This document shows, one piece after another, positions 11,901-26,000 of a stretch of DNA of 64,000 nt (within the stretch, counting starts at the first letter, position 1; each line of letters starts with the position of its first letter). Origin of the DNA: Lepidurus packardi. Taxonomy: Eukaryota; Arthropoda; Branchiopoda; Notostraca; Triopsidae. The notes below the pieces were generated by a model that was not told the DNA's origin, did not search any database, and saw nothing but the letters and a program-made list of their open reading frames with translations. The position numbers were made by a program, and so were the translations under genes. Location of the stretch: the NCBI GenBank assembly GCA_023053545.1, contig JAKZAN010000001.1:6716565-6780564 (forward strand). Reading direction: 5' to 3'.

Positions 11901-14900
11901 TTTAATCCCTGGCTGTCTAATTTTGATGTCACGCGGCAAGTCAAACACTCGATTTTCCGAGCTCGCTAACTGGGCTATACCCATAATACCAGTGCCAAAG
12001 TGAACCAACTTCTAGCTCCAGAACGCTGATGAGTGGGACTTAGTTGCAGCTTAAAAGCCGTGCTGGTTACTACCGCCGCTGCAGGAGAGCATGCTGCAGA
12101 GTCAAACAGGACATTTTCCCGTGAAATTGCCAAAATTTTACCAACGGGGTTTCATCACTACTTCTATTCCAAATGTGGGTGCGTTAATAACAGCCCTTAC
12201 TGTGTGATATGATATGGTAAGGAGTCATGGATTTGACAGCTCCAAATCGAGGGATTATTACTCCACGGTACTGAAAGCACTAAATGTGAATGTGAATTTC
12301 ATAGTACATTATTGCGAAGTACAATATAATTCTCCTGACTAATTCTGCTCCTTGTACAGCGAGAAAGAAAAAAGAGAGAAAAGGTAATAGCTGTAAAAGT
12401 TACATTCAATAATATAAGTCTAGTCCTCTTTTTCCGTCATTTATTTTTATTTTTTTATAAAGTAAGGGTCCCATAATCCCCGACCAACCCAGAAGAAAGA
12501 AGTCTACACAAAGCCTATACCACCTATTGTCCCTTCTTAACGTTTAGGAAATGTTCGCTATAATATTTGCGGAACACGCAGCCGAGAGCCGGCAACAATA
12601 CTCGCGTACATGAATAGTCATGCCCATGCCAAGTTCTTATGCTAACGTTCCTATAGCAAGACTTCCTGGCAGAAATGAGTAAAAACAAAGCGCTCTGGCA
12701 AATAACACAGAAGTACGCTTGAAAAGGTAAGCCTGTTATTATGACCACATAATGCCAACTCTGGCTATTGTGTTTTGAAAATTAGAAAATTCCGCCACCA
12801 GAATTACTTTGATGGAAACAATGAACTGGGAATATTTCCACGGATTACTTTTATTTGCAAAAAAAAGTCATTTGGCTATGAAAGGAAGGGGTTATTCTCT
12901 ATACACAATACGTATACTGTACACAACAGAAAAGGACCCAACAAGACTGGGAAATCAGCTTATACTCGGGCTAGGTTTTACTTCCAAAGTCCCTTTCAGT
13001 GATAAAACGCAAAATTTATGGATCCCGGGCTATTTATGTAATGTCATCCATTTTTTAAGTGGATTAACGCGTTAAAATTGTAAAAAGAACTGACAAGTTG
13101 CTTCCAGGGAAGTTTCTTCTTTCCTTTTATTCCTCGGAAAACAAGAACGATGATTCTTTGAACGAGATCCCTCAGTCACCTTCTATTGAGCAGCCGCAGC
13201 CTCCTTCCTAACACTAAACGCGGCATACTATGTCAAAATCCTTTTCGAAGCAGCCATCTAAAGACCTTCAATTTTTCTTCCCCCGCCAAGAAAAAGAAAA
13301 AGTCCAAAAAGAGCGTATTACTGATAAAGCTCTCATATTGTCCCTTATTTACCCTCATCATCAGCAAAGCCTCTTTTATTCCCAAATAGGCTTTTGAAAC
13401 GGGTATATCTTCTCTGGCAAAGTTTCGCTTCCCCCCTTCTCAGAGGTCCTTCCATCCACAACGAGCTTATCTTGAATAATTATATAATTATTACCGTCCA
13501 GTTAGAGGCCCCACTGGGTATTAAATTAATTTCTGATTCTTCCCGCAACCAGGAGAGAATTGTTATATGGCATATACAATACGGACTTGTCAGATGCACC
13601 GCAATTGGAGCTGTGATAAAAAGCAAAAGTTTTTCTCTCATCATTTTTGTTTTTAACCTCGCATGAGAAAAAGCAGAGCCCAGGCTTGCATTTAAAGTAA
13701 AAAGAAGTAAGTTACAAATATGCTCCGGAACGGTAGTATAACGCACAAAACAAAAAGCCGAAAACCACAAAACAAAAAACAGCAGAAGAATCCTTTTCTT
13801 CTCCGACTCTATTTTGAAGTTCAACTTACTATATAACTCCTGGCGCTTGGCAGGTTGGCACCCAACACAGACAACAAACGCTATACTGATGTGTACCTCG
13901 GAACAAAGTTTGGTTGCTATTAGGCTACGCTACAATATAATTAGGTCGGTTTTGTAGGCGGCATCACTGCACTTAATGAAATTGCTTTAAAAGCCAGTGC
14001 ACTTCAAAACGCTCTTTTTCATCAGGTTAATCAATTTAGCTTATATGCAAGGATATGACAGCTCTACCTATGACTTTGGGTCCTATGAGCATGTACCAGC
14101 AGAAATCATCCAATTGTAACACCTCATGAGATACTTTTCAGGTACTTTTTCCATACTTGAAAGCCTTTATCAAAAGGGGCATCTAGCTTGTATCGAATTA
14201 GGAAGTTCAAAAACCGAAACGCAGATAACTGACGTTAATTAAAACCCGTCCGTCGATCATTTCCATGATTTACCACGGAACACGGGGGCCATAGTCCACA
14301 ACTGAGTGCTGCAGAAGTGACTAATGGTATTCCCCAAGTACCTTTCTACTCCTTCCTAACATCATGACAATTTCCATACTTTACGTCGACTGTACTTTGC
14401 TACTAGAGTTGCGGAGTAGGGGATGCATTCTGCACTTTCCAGATGCTTAAACAGAGAGGAGAAACATTTGGTGACTCGGCTGCCTCCTCTTCTATATCGC
14501 GTTATATTATATAATCGACATTTTCCTACATGGCTATAGGGCCTTAACCCGCCCATAATCTCCCATTACTTTTCCTTATAAGAACCACCTGGTCCCCTTT
14601 AGCTTTACCGCGATACTGAAATGACTTACAACGCACAAAATCCTATTTAAAACATTCGTAACTTTCGTGGTAAATTTATATTCAAAAACATCATAATTTT
14701 TTAGGAGGAAATTAAAACTATTCTTAAAACTATTTATGAAAGCACGATTGTCTGCTTCCCTGCAATCGATGCAACAATCCTAGTGTTATTCCTCAGTTTG
14801 CAGATCGTCAGGTGCCTTCATAACCCATTACGGAGAATAAGTATGTGCTCTAATGACAGGGCACTGTTTGTTGGGTGCTAACGAGAAGAACTTATATGTA

Positions 14901-17038
14901 AGATAATTACCTCTCTACAGCTCCAGAGATTTTAAAGAAGATTAAGTCTGCAAAGGAATATCTGAAAGTGAAAAAGATTTTCTTTTTTCCTGGCGAATGT
15001 TACTCTACCCACGAACTGCAATGTTATCCAAGACATCGCAAACAGCTGCTGTGTTGGTGGACGAAAACGGGCGTCGCCTGACTGCTGCTCTACTGGAAGT
15101 TTCCATTTCCCTTAAAATGGCCTAGACAACAACCAACCCAAAGTACACTCACACAAAGAAATAATCAGGAAATCCTGATTGGGCTGCATGCGGACATGTA
15201 CAACAAACTAAGGATTCTCGCAACAACCAGCTACTGCCCTCAAAAAGAAAACTTCCTCTGGATGGTAAATCATATTATCAGGCCTGTCTGCATAACCAAG
15301 TCCTGTGGAGCCGCAACGCCCATGAAAACTATACGGCGCACCTTTTCCGTGCAACTAGTCATTCCCCGCACTAATATGAGTAACTGTGGGGGCCGGCCGG
15401 TCAAACAGAAAACAGTATCCTTTCATTTTCACAGCAAGAAAATCCCTCCCCCAGTGAGGTGTATTGATTGTAAAAAGCAAAAATACGTTGTCCCATGCCA
15501 TATCCTATAGCACAAGCACTGGGTTACATAAGGTATATATATAAGGTCTATATATAAATATATATAGAGGGTGGTAGTCGATGGTCAGCTTGACCACGTA
15601 GGACGTAAGGATTTATTATAACATATAACACAAAAAAGAGAAATACCAAGATAACAACCCACAAAAAAAGGCAGGAACTGTTCCACTGATAAAATGTTGG
15701 CGTGCTGACTTTCGTTCCAAGCCGAGACCATCATTACACCCATTTTTTTCCATGCTCTTAGCACTGGTGCCAGCAGAAACTTGCTCGAACTTTGACACAG
15801 GTACTATTTCTTTTTGCCTCCAAAAACTTGGGATTTTCGGAAAGCACGACTTTTCGCTGGCTCCAGTATAGTCTGCTATGATTAGTAACGGAAGTGCTGT
15901 GCGCTGCGGTAATCTAAAGAAGAGCCTCAACAGACCTTACAGTCCTTTAACTTAGCAATTACGACCGGCTTTTTTGTGCGCCATTGGTCACGATTTTCTG
16001 TTTACGGTGTGACGGAGAAGCGCTATATTTTTATTTATTTGATTTTTAAGGGGACGAGATCTTAACCTCGATTTTCTACCCAGTTTTTGCTTCCGTGAAA
16101 TTATTGTTTCAATACGAAATAAAGCAAAACGAAGTCGGGAAGATGTATGCAAGAAAACAAAACAAAAAATCCCGTCACACGCCCGCTAACACTCCCCCCT
16201 TCGTTTAACACGCCTCGGACGCTGGCCTTGTGGAAAGTCTTATGCATGTGCTGAAACAAAAACTAAAAGCAAAGTCCTTTTGTTCCTTTTTTTTCTTATG
16301 TCGTAACTTGCTTCAAAGTCACGCAGCAACTAAATTACCCTCTCAGAGACCTACCTCCAGTTTTAGGGTTTCACAAGTTCGGCACGGAATAAGGTTTATC
16401 AGCTTCTTATCACATGCTTAGCGTTTTAGCCGGACAGCAAGACATCCTACCAACAAACATGAATGTCAATTTTTACCTTTTACTGTTAGACATGGGGTAA
16501 TTTGAACTTAATCGTTATTGAGGGTAGTAAAAACTTGGCAATTTAGCTATTATGTCTAACTTACATTTTGATAATGCATCCAACAAGATACTACGACTCC
16601 CCTCACCCCAAAAAATATTTAAAAACTGAATAAAAAGAGTTGAAGATGTTCGATGTCATCAACATGTTTTTCGGGTACTTTTGGTTTGATAAGGATTCGC
16701 TTGTAATGAACGATATTGATCTCGACTTCGTGTCGGTACTTGAGGGGGGGGGGGATCGTGCGAAAATATGTTTGTTGCCCTACTGATATATGGTTGGGGT
16801 TATAGTAGATTGCGGGAGATTTCAAGGATCTCGGGGATCGTGATATGAGGCTAAGAAGAGGGAATAAGCAAAGGGGTGTTGGAATGAGCTTTTCTAGGCA
16901 GCTGATTAATTATTCTCTCTGGGATATATTGTACACACAGGATTTTGCTGGTGTTATAAGGCAAGCCTCTTGGCCCAGCACTGCTTGTCTGTCGGTCCTG
17001 TGATTTGACTGAGCTGTGAAGCACCTTGGGACACAACA

Positions 17039-20000
17039 ATGCGTTCAGGCTTCCTACTAACGACACTTCAGCTCATCCTGCTGCTTTGCAGGAGCTTAAT
17101 CCTACGACAGCTCTGGATTGTCCAGGTTGCTATGGTTGCGGCAGAAACTCCGGAGCAGCAACAGCCCGACTACGACGACCACATCGAACCCAAGGCTCCA
17201 GGTAATTAAAACTTTCTAGAAATACTGGCTATTTTTTTCGAGGGACAAAAAAAAATCCTTTTGTATTTCCCAACGTTGGTACTGTCCTCTATTATACCAT
17301 GTTTTTTCGGTAAGGCACAATACAGTTCAGAAAGTATCCTGAACCACGCGCATATACGATCCCCATAAAAATAACAGTGTTCTTTAATCCCATTTACTGA
17401 CCCATGTCTTAATGTCGGGGATAGGTTAGGTATGTATGGAAACTGACGAAATCTTCGACTCCTGTTTCAATGAGCAAGTTCCAAGGGTGTCGACCCGACA
17501 CTTTCACCCTATGAAATTATTCCCCACCTTTGTAAAAAATGATCCAAGCGTTGACGAGCAAAATGGAATGGGTTGGTAATTTACGATGAGAAGGAGGGAG
17601 AAACAAATAAGAGAAAAAAGGGAGAAGGTAATCGACTCCACCACTGTCTTAGTTATGCGGGTTTACTCCCTAAAGTATCCGCGTCTAGAACCACTATGCA
17701 GTAGCAAAAATGCGGTTATTTCCCCCGAGACAAGTCAACTCAACCACGCAATAGGAAACCCAAACATGTATGCCTTGTAAGCTAATGAACACTGCTTCCA
17801 CCACGAAATACGGGCAATCAAACTTACATAACTAACGACCTCATTTACGGTGAAAACTGTTTATGGTGTAGACTTTTTCTTCCCGTTTTTCTCTCGCTCT
17901 CTCGCCCCCTCTGTCTCAACCTTCAGCGAACTAAATTGTGGGTAAACCACGCCTTCAAAGTCAGAAAAACGCTCGGCAATACCAGTCCATTCCACGTCGC
18001 CTATTCACAAATCTCATCACGGTTTGTCAACGGGTTTTGGTGGTATGTGTTTTGTACGCTGGCACGTTTCGTAGGAGAACTTCGTGTTTTAAGGGAGGAG
18101 TTTTCCCCCCTCCGTCAACTGATTTCTCTTATGAATTTTTTAATTTGCCCCTGCACGTCGAGGATGGCCACTTTAAAACGTTGTTAAGGCCGGGTTGTGG
18201 AGGCGGAAGAAACAGTAGGGACCATTGGGATCTAGACAACTTGATCGGATTAATAGGTTATTCGGTTCCTAAAAGCCAACGCAAAAAAATTCACTTGAGG
18301 TCCAGTAGCGAGCGTAAACACAAGATGTTGCCCTACAGTTAAATTTATCATATGATAAATAACAAGTTATTCAACGTGTAGTTCATGACTGTCGACATTC
18401 CAGTCTTGCAACTCATTTCTAATGTAAATTGTGTAGAAGATTGAGCCACATTGAAGTATACATTATCCATAAAAGCATGTGCTATGAACTTATTTAAGTA
18501 AAAATCATGTGATATTCATGGTTACCAGTCCCGAGATACGTCCCGAATTTCTTATTTCTTCTAGGCAAAATAAATAAAACTAGAACAAAACAAACGCCAA
18601 ACCTGCTTGCTTTAAGCACAAGACACGCTCGAATTTTTTTCCGAATGTTTGAGGGGATTATGGTTTAGTGCTACATCAGCATTTCTTCTGCGTCGTTTCC
18701 TAAAACAAATAACTAATTTCCTTTACGAATCGTTAACGACGCATATAGAACCGGATTGGTGTGGTAGTTTGCAGCTCGTTAGTACATTCAAACGACGTAT
18801 TTAAGTGATAAGTTTTTCGTTTTATCTTCTTTCTTTCAAAAAATTATTTTTTCTGATGACCTGGAAGTAAGAAATATTGGCCGTTCTGACGAGATTTGTC
18901 GAGATGACATGGAATGATCTATACACCACATTGCTTTTACATCGAATCTCATAGGAATCTAAATCAGTCAAGTTTCGAATGAAAAAATAATCGGAGAAAA
19001 AAGTGTGTCCAGTCATAGAGGCCGGAAAAGAGAAAAAAAGGCATCCCAACTGCTGTTCATCGCATGTGATAAACGATCCGTAAATATGCGAGGACCTTTG
19101 TCCACATACACACTTCTAGACACGCGGGAAAAGAGCCGAACGCGATCAATAATGGAACCTCTCCTTACAGAACAGGGTTTTGCTGACCCTACTAGATATA
19201 ACAACACTTACATTCCCTTTAAGTCCAGATAAATTATTCGTTTAGAAGCTATTTGATAACAAGTCTCCAAACCAAAGAACCCCTGCAGCCCTGTCCGTCT
19301 GTCCGTCCCCCTTCCAAAAATAAAGTAAAAATAAAAAAGTTCCACCGTATATATACACCTCCTACTGATTTTTCATGTACATCGCATGGACCATTTGGCT
19401 GGCAGCCGTGCAGGAGCAATGAAACGTTGAACTACAGGGACCCTATATATGACATTAGAGGTGCTCTCCGACACTGCGTTTTTCTATAGAAATTCAGAGT
19501 TTGATGGTTCTGGACGGTCGAAATCGGTTCGCCAAGCCAGAAGCTATATTTCTACTAAACTACTGACACTTTACATTGGGAATTCATCGCAGTAATTGGT
19601 AAGACGGGCCCAGGATCACGGGTAAAAGCGATACATACACACACTAACATCAATATTGCCTGTTCTGTAGCAAGAAGCGCCACACCTCGTGATATCTGAT
19701 ACAACAATGCCAGTACAAAAAGGAGAATCTTGTTCAATAACAATCCAATATGGCCTTGGCTTATAGTTTCCTACACCAACTGAGCTTTGGAAACGCCATC
19801 CTTTTCATGGCACCGCTTTGGCGAATTAAAGTCAGAAAATTGGGTTCCACTTCGAGAACTTTGGGAACTTGTTTAATTACGAAAAAAAACTGTAAATGTG
19901 GGAAGCTTGTCATAGTGAGGAAATAAGGTACCAAAGAGACAAAAAACAGTTACATTTACAAAGCGGAGCTTCGGTCTCGTTCGTGACTACCTTAAAGACA

Positions 20001-23000
20001 CTTAATGCATGGTACGTGAGCCTTACTCGGACTCAAATGGAGCTTTCCTTACCAGACTCGACATTATTTGCATCATATACATGACGTATATGTTCCGTAG
20101 GAGAATGCACTCTTCTTCACACAAGTGTTGCTTAACAGCTTCAACTTGACCGTCACAACGGTCCAAACTATGGATCTGTCTACAAAGTTTTCGTTGTCTT
20201 TCAATGAAAAAGAAAAATAATAATCTTGGCATATTTAATTTGTCAATGCTCACAAAAATATGTCAAAGTCAAGATTGACAACATACTAAAAATGTAATGT
20301 TTTGTGTCGTTGTCATGGGTTGACATTGGCCATTGCATGGGCCGGACTCATTAGAAAAATGTCTCGTTCTATCACATATTCTTTCCGATAAGAAGTTCTT
20401 CCTAGTTATATCTTTTTAGCACGACATCTTCAATGACCGGATAAGCTTTAAAAGAATTAACTCGCCCAACTTATGGGTCCGAAAGATAAGCAAATCCTTC
20501 TTTTCTCCCTCTCTTTTTCCTCCAATAATCGACTGCTAGCTAGATAGAATCAGTCAATAAATTATACTAACGAAAAACTATAATTAGAAAATAAAAACGA
20601 GCGTAAGAACGGAAGGAAAAGAGGGGTAGAAGTCGGGTCGAATTTCAAGGGAATGACTAGGGTAGGGCAAGCAAAATTCTGTCTGTTCGATACTAAAAGG
20701 GATTATTATATCTGAAGAGCAACAGTAAGATATGTGCTGCTACCCCCTTTCGAGCCCAAGGCGAACCCCTATAACTGCACTAGCGCCAAAGGGAAATGGG
20801 GCATTTGTGTGCGGTAATATAGCTGGTCACGCTCTCCTTTCCGGGCTGACGCAGTCGAGAGGGCAGAAATTGGCAAGTACCAACAAAGCAAGGAAAGTCA
20901 AAGTAAAAAAGTGGCGTGATAGAAAAATTGCCCTTCACGTGAATAAAAGTACCGGTGTGCTGCTCCTTTTCATATCCGCATGCTTATGTGAGGGAAATCT
21001 ATGAAGGGGAAAGAGGCGGGTGTGAACCTAAAGTGGGCTATATATTACTCCGATCCGCCTCCCCATTGCTATCAAGTGGTGATAACCGCAGCATTATGCA
21101 TAATATTTGAATCGTTAAGATCTTCCCCAAAGAAATTGTCGGAAATCGAAAAGCCCGGCCTCTGGCGCAGCTTTTGCTGCATCAAACCAGCAAATAAAAA
21201 AAGGATGGAATAAACGGACAACGACTTATTGACGTGACTCGCGCGTATCAGACTCGTTAAACTTATTTAAGCCCACATACACAAAAATCGCGTCCTATAT
21301 CCTGTGGTCCTCATTCGGTTGCTTCCATCCAAGACAGCTTTGAAAGTGAAGGAAAGGGGAAAAAAATAATCCATGATTCCTTGTTCTTTGGAAAAAAACT
21401 AGCCGGATTAGTTTGGATTAGTTCTGGCTCGGAGACACACCAAAAATCCTGCAACAGCACATTGACTTTAACTTCCTCGGTTGCCTGCAACGTCCAAGTT
21501 GGAGAGTTAATCCTTGTTCTGTATACTCCATGTGTGGCTTAATAAGTGCTGGCGCCATATTAAGTAAACATGAATCTCTTCCCGCAGCTACACGCATATA
21601 GAAATTAAAGGAGAACAAAATCCCAAACTCCATGGTGCAGCTTAAGATAAACTCCTAGTCTCCTAAGTCCATTCGGCCAGGCTTTGTTAAAGCAATTTTT
21701 TAAGCATACTGTTGAAAATATTTAAAAAAAAAAAAAAAAAACTCGCAGTGGAAGATACGTGCTTACACCGAAGCATTTCCTCTAATCCTCAAGCCTTCTA
21801 GTGCCTGGTATGCGGTATTTTTCTACTTCTCCTTTTCTCCTCTACCTTTCTCTTGGCCTTACCCGCTTTTTGCTGTTTTCCTGGTGACCTGATATAAGCT
21901 CCCCAAACGAGTTGCGTTTTGTGAAGTCAAGCAAAGACTACCCAAGTGAATAGGCCACAATCTCCCACATCACAACTTTACATTTTCAATATACCGTTTG
22001 CATCAGACACAAAAGTAACCAGTTCCTTATTCTTAGACTACCTTAATTGGCTATTCTCAATACATACTTACCCTGCTCTACTGATTAGAACAAAACCTTG
22101 TATTAATTTCTTAGAAAGAAGAAATACCAAGTAGGTTCTCCTCGCGAGATACTCTGCATCCCCAACCAAGATGATCCCAGCGATTAATAATTATTTGATG
22201 TTAGAAGGGATGAAAGCAAGGCACATTTTTAGACGTAAACAAATAGAGCTTCCAATTAGTTAGTGCATTTATTATACATATACTGACTACTGGGAAACGT
22301 GGTTTTGAACTCCAAGCCTAAACTAAGCTATATCCAAGCTTCTGGGTTTATAGATCGCCTTTGTTGTGGGTGTGTTCTGTGTGAGAGAGTGTGCATGTCC
22401 ACTAGGCCATTTTTTCTCTCTCCATATTGCTTTCTTGTTTAGAAGCCAGGGGCAGGCCAGCTTAACCTACGTTCACGAACTCTGCATGTAGTCAATTATA
22501 CTAGACTAGCAACAATATCCCCCCCCCCCCCCCAAACTTCTAATCCAATCTTGGGGCGAACTTTTTCCCCCTTTTTGGCCTTGCAACAAGATCTGGCTAA
22601 ATATCGCCACACCTTTTAGTATACTACTAAATTGACTGCCAACACGCGATAACAAACATGTATACTCGAATTTTAGCACAAGCCTATATGCGGGATGAAT
22701 AATATGCTATGCTCTACCATTGAAACTTCCGTAATGATCGCGGAAGAAGAAGAAAAGGTAAAGAGGTGCACCCTCATTAATCTTCCTCCTTTTTGAGCAA
22801 CGATGTTTGTTTAAAAAGGGCTTACAATACCAAGACAAGGCGCCATTACCTAACAGCGAGAATTGTTTTTCGTTAAAGCACGCTAACATGGATGAAGGCA
22901 AAAGGGCCTTCATTATAACTTACTTTCCGTGATTTTTTTTTTACAAGATTGAATATCGCAAATTGGGTGTGGAAAAGAGCACGAATCAAAAGAAAATCTG

Positions 23001-26000
23001 CTGAAGATATAAATTCCCAAGCTTCGTTTCAAGTAAAGCCAGGCTTGGCTAATTAATAACTATATAATGAACTGTTGCTGGGGTTATGACGTACAATACT
23101 CTACAGCGACTATAGCACTCAAACGCCTCCACATGAGACAGAATCAAAACTTGGGAAAAATGAGCACCTGACTCGCGTAAAATATAAATGAAGGCACGGA
23201 GGAGATGACTTGATGTGAGCTACAGCGAGTATTTTTACACACACATATATATGCACGCAGTTATGCGTGACTTTGTATTAACTACATATTAGTGATCTAC
23301 ACTGATGCGAATCGAACTTGCTAATTAATTCAGATAACAACTAACTTAACTTATCTTCATATAAGAACCCGAATAGGTAGATATGCATTACAAATCAATT
23401 ATTGATGGCAAAAAAAAACGAAAATTAACTAGATCCGCGTGTTATCTTTCCTAGTAAGTATGTATTTAACTAGAGCTAGTTACTAAAAGTATAGTACTAG
23501 TTAGCTGGGACGTAGACACTAGGACTACTCGACAGAAGAACTACGGTGTACTCGACAAAAGGACTACGGACCCCGACAATAGGACTACGGTTTCATAACC
23601 AATAGGAATGCGGTTCCAATAGGAATACGGTTCCATGTATTCGGAAGAGTTATGAATATTAGAGTTTCAAAACGGAGACACGACAACTACTAATTCAGGC
23701 GTCCCGTTTCAACTCACAGGGTATCCACATGTCTCGAAATTGCAATAATATTGGCAGATGCTGTATGAGAAGGGCCGCGCCACGTCATTACGTTTATTAC
23801 TTAAAGGAGCATGTGCTTGGATTCCTGCGCTTTCCGTGTAATATTACGTGCTCCCTTAATCCTAAATGGCTTGCAACAAAGTAATGCACAGGTTTCAAGA
23901 CTTGTTGTCTTTCTATCTAGCTTTGCAAGAATGGTGACTAAACCCAGTTGCCGTACTAAGCCATACGCATAAATGAAATGAACTAGTTACGCTATCGAAG
24001 CGTCTATAACTTAACGTGAGTGATAAGTGTCTTCTGTAGGGAATAAACAGACTTTTGTACCTACACGGGTGGCTTCACCCACTGGAACCCAAATCTTTCC
24101 TATTTATTCGCTAGTGTTTTTTTTTCTCGCTCTCCAGGAGAGGCTCCAAGGAATGCATGAGCTGTCTTTACTTCTACAATGGGTCCCCGTAGTGCCATCG
24201 TCGGAAGAAGTCAACGACTTTGTCAATAGTAAAACGACACTGGAAGCCGAAAGGTTTTACTATAACATCAAGACACTGGGGAATATAAGCTCAAGATATG
24301 TCCTCAAATAGAGAAATTATTTGCGGCACTTATCTTGGCGCATATTTCTTTTCACCAAAATTCAAAGTCTGCACCAACGAAGCAACTTAGTCAGTACTGT
24401 AAGTTCCGTGCTACTGAATAACTTTCAGGTAATAGCAAACAGAAAACCAAAATCACAAGCCACATTAAAAAACAACAACAAAGTAAACGCACAACTGTAT
24501 AATGTTTAACCTCGATGCATAGGTAATGCTATAGCAACAACTTATTTCTAATGTTGGGAAAGTTCAGCAACTTTCCTGTAGTCTGGGTACGGTAAAGTGG
24601 CTTTTGGGGAGTACTCTACGTACCCGCCAATCAGAGTAGACGACGAAAAATTTAAGGTAGGCTGATCCTGAAAGAACCGTAGCAACCAACGTTAATATCA
24701 ATCTTTCCTAAACCAATAAAGTATGGATTCCCTTTTGCTTGATCTTTGAACATAAAAAATAGCGCATTCAACCAGAAGCTCGTACATATTAGTGCGTCTG
24801 TCACCACAGAGACCGACTCTATTTCTGTTAAATATCTAAAGATTTCAGCTTCAAAAATGTTCGAAACAGTAATGGTAGTTAATCAGCGCGGCTGTTATAC
24901 AATTGATATCTTTTTTTATTTATGATTTTCACTGTACACTCAGCCGTTTGTCCCATGAGGTATGCAATACGAAGTATAAACTATGCGCATAGAAAGCCTC
25001 GGATGAAATTGTGTATAAAACTCACCATACAACAGAAACAGAACCTTCCATACAACATACAACAGAATCAGAAACTTCCTTACCTTGTTTTTCTTGTTCC
25101 TTTTTATTTTATTTTTTTCTTCGATTCTTTCGTTTGCTTTTACCTAAAAAAGCTTTATACCTCAGCACCGGCAACGTTTCAACAAGGAAAGAAATATTTC
25201 CCGTTGCAGAGGTTTGGCCATATGTGGTTCAACTACTCCAATGAAGTATACACTACCTTGTTCCTATCGTCGAGAAGAAAAGATAGAGGAATGGATGGGC
25301 CTGACTCGATCATTCTTTGGGGCTGGTCCGAGGTTAAATTTGAACGAGGGTACCGCAAACTGGGTTTGCAAGAACAGTTTTAATAGATGTCCCCTTATTG
25401 TCATTCCTGTTCCTCAAAATGTCTTTACCAGACATTCCTATGGATGCTTGTTAGAAGACAATAAGTAGCTTTAATTAACTCGTACCGTCCTATTGTCCAT
25501 CGAAAGCGATGTCACCGTCAAGCCAACAAAAGGGTGGCTTTACACATAGCGACCCCACAAGCCCTACAATCCGAACGAGGTTTTCTAGATAATTAAAACG
25601 TATACTTAATAAGTAGATGAATTCCCGAGAAAGCCAAATATATGTAGCTAGTGAATCTATCATGCTTACAAGCTGATTCTATAGTTTGAGCAGAAACCTT
25701 GGCCTGGAATGCTTCGTGGAGTAATTTCTGCCTAATGTTTGATGTACCGGTAACCAACAACTCCCACCTCCACTCAATTATTGCGTTTCAAAGATAGTCC
25801 TAAGAGCAATCTGAACATTGCATTCCCATTCCATGAATTCGAAACCACTGGAAACGAGAAGGCCGCAAAGTTTTACTGCCAATCCAAATTAGCGAAAATT
25901 AGCAAAATAATCAATCCAAATTTGGAGAACCGCAATATACGTCACGGACTGGTACCCCAAGCTCGTCCAAAAATGGTAACTTATAGCAAATCCAATGCCG

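Larger units (their letters stand above)
2196..17038. other. gene-poor region between SDCCAG8 and the Sidestep-like gene
   Basis: About 14.8 kb in which I could not assemble any multi-exon gene. Reading frames are short, change frequently and show no recognisable domain, apart from a decayed kinase-like stretch near 8856. It holds a perfect hairpin at 5138, a hAT-like terminus at 7215, homopolymer runs (A near 8808 and 4275, C near 10397, G near 16745) and AT dinucleotide tracts near 15537-15567. The part just left of 17039 should be promoter and 5' UTR of the Sidestep-like gene, but I see no clear TATA box. Confidence 0.6.

Noticed and set aside
18343..18360. Perfect 18-bp palindrome in the first intron
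   Set aside because: Entirely AT-rich simple sequence around ATATG; expected by chance in a region of this size and composition.
22519..22533. Poly-C run (also poly-G near 16745 and poly-C near 10397)
   Set aside because: Homopolymers without associated structure; common and prone to sequencing error.
24922..25383. 153-codon frame in the receptor's first intron
   Set aside because: Low-complexity Phe-rich middle, no domain, overlapping competing frames; judged chance.
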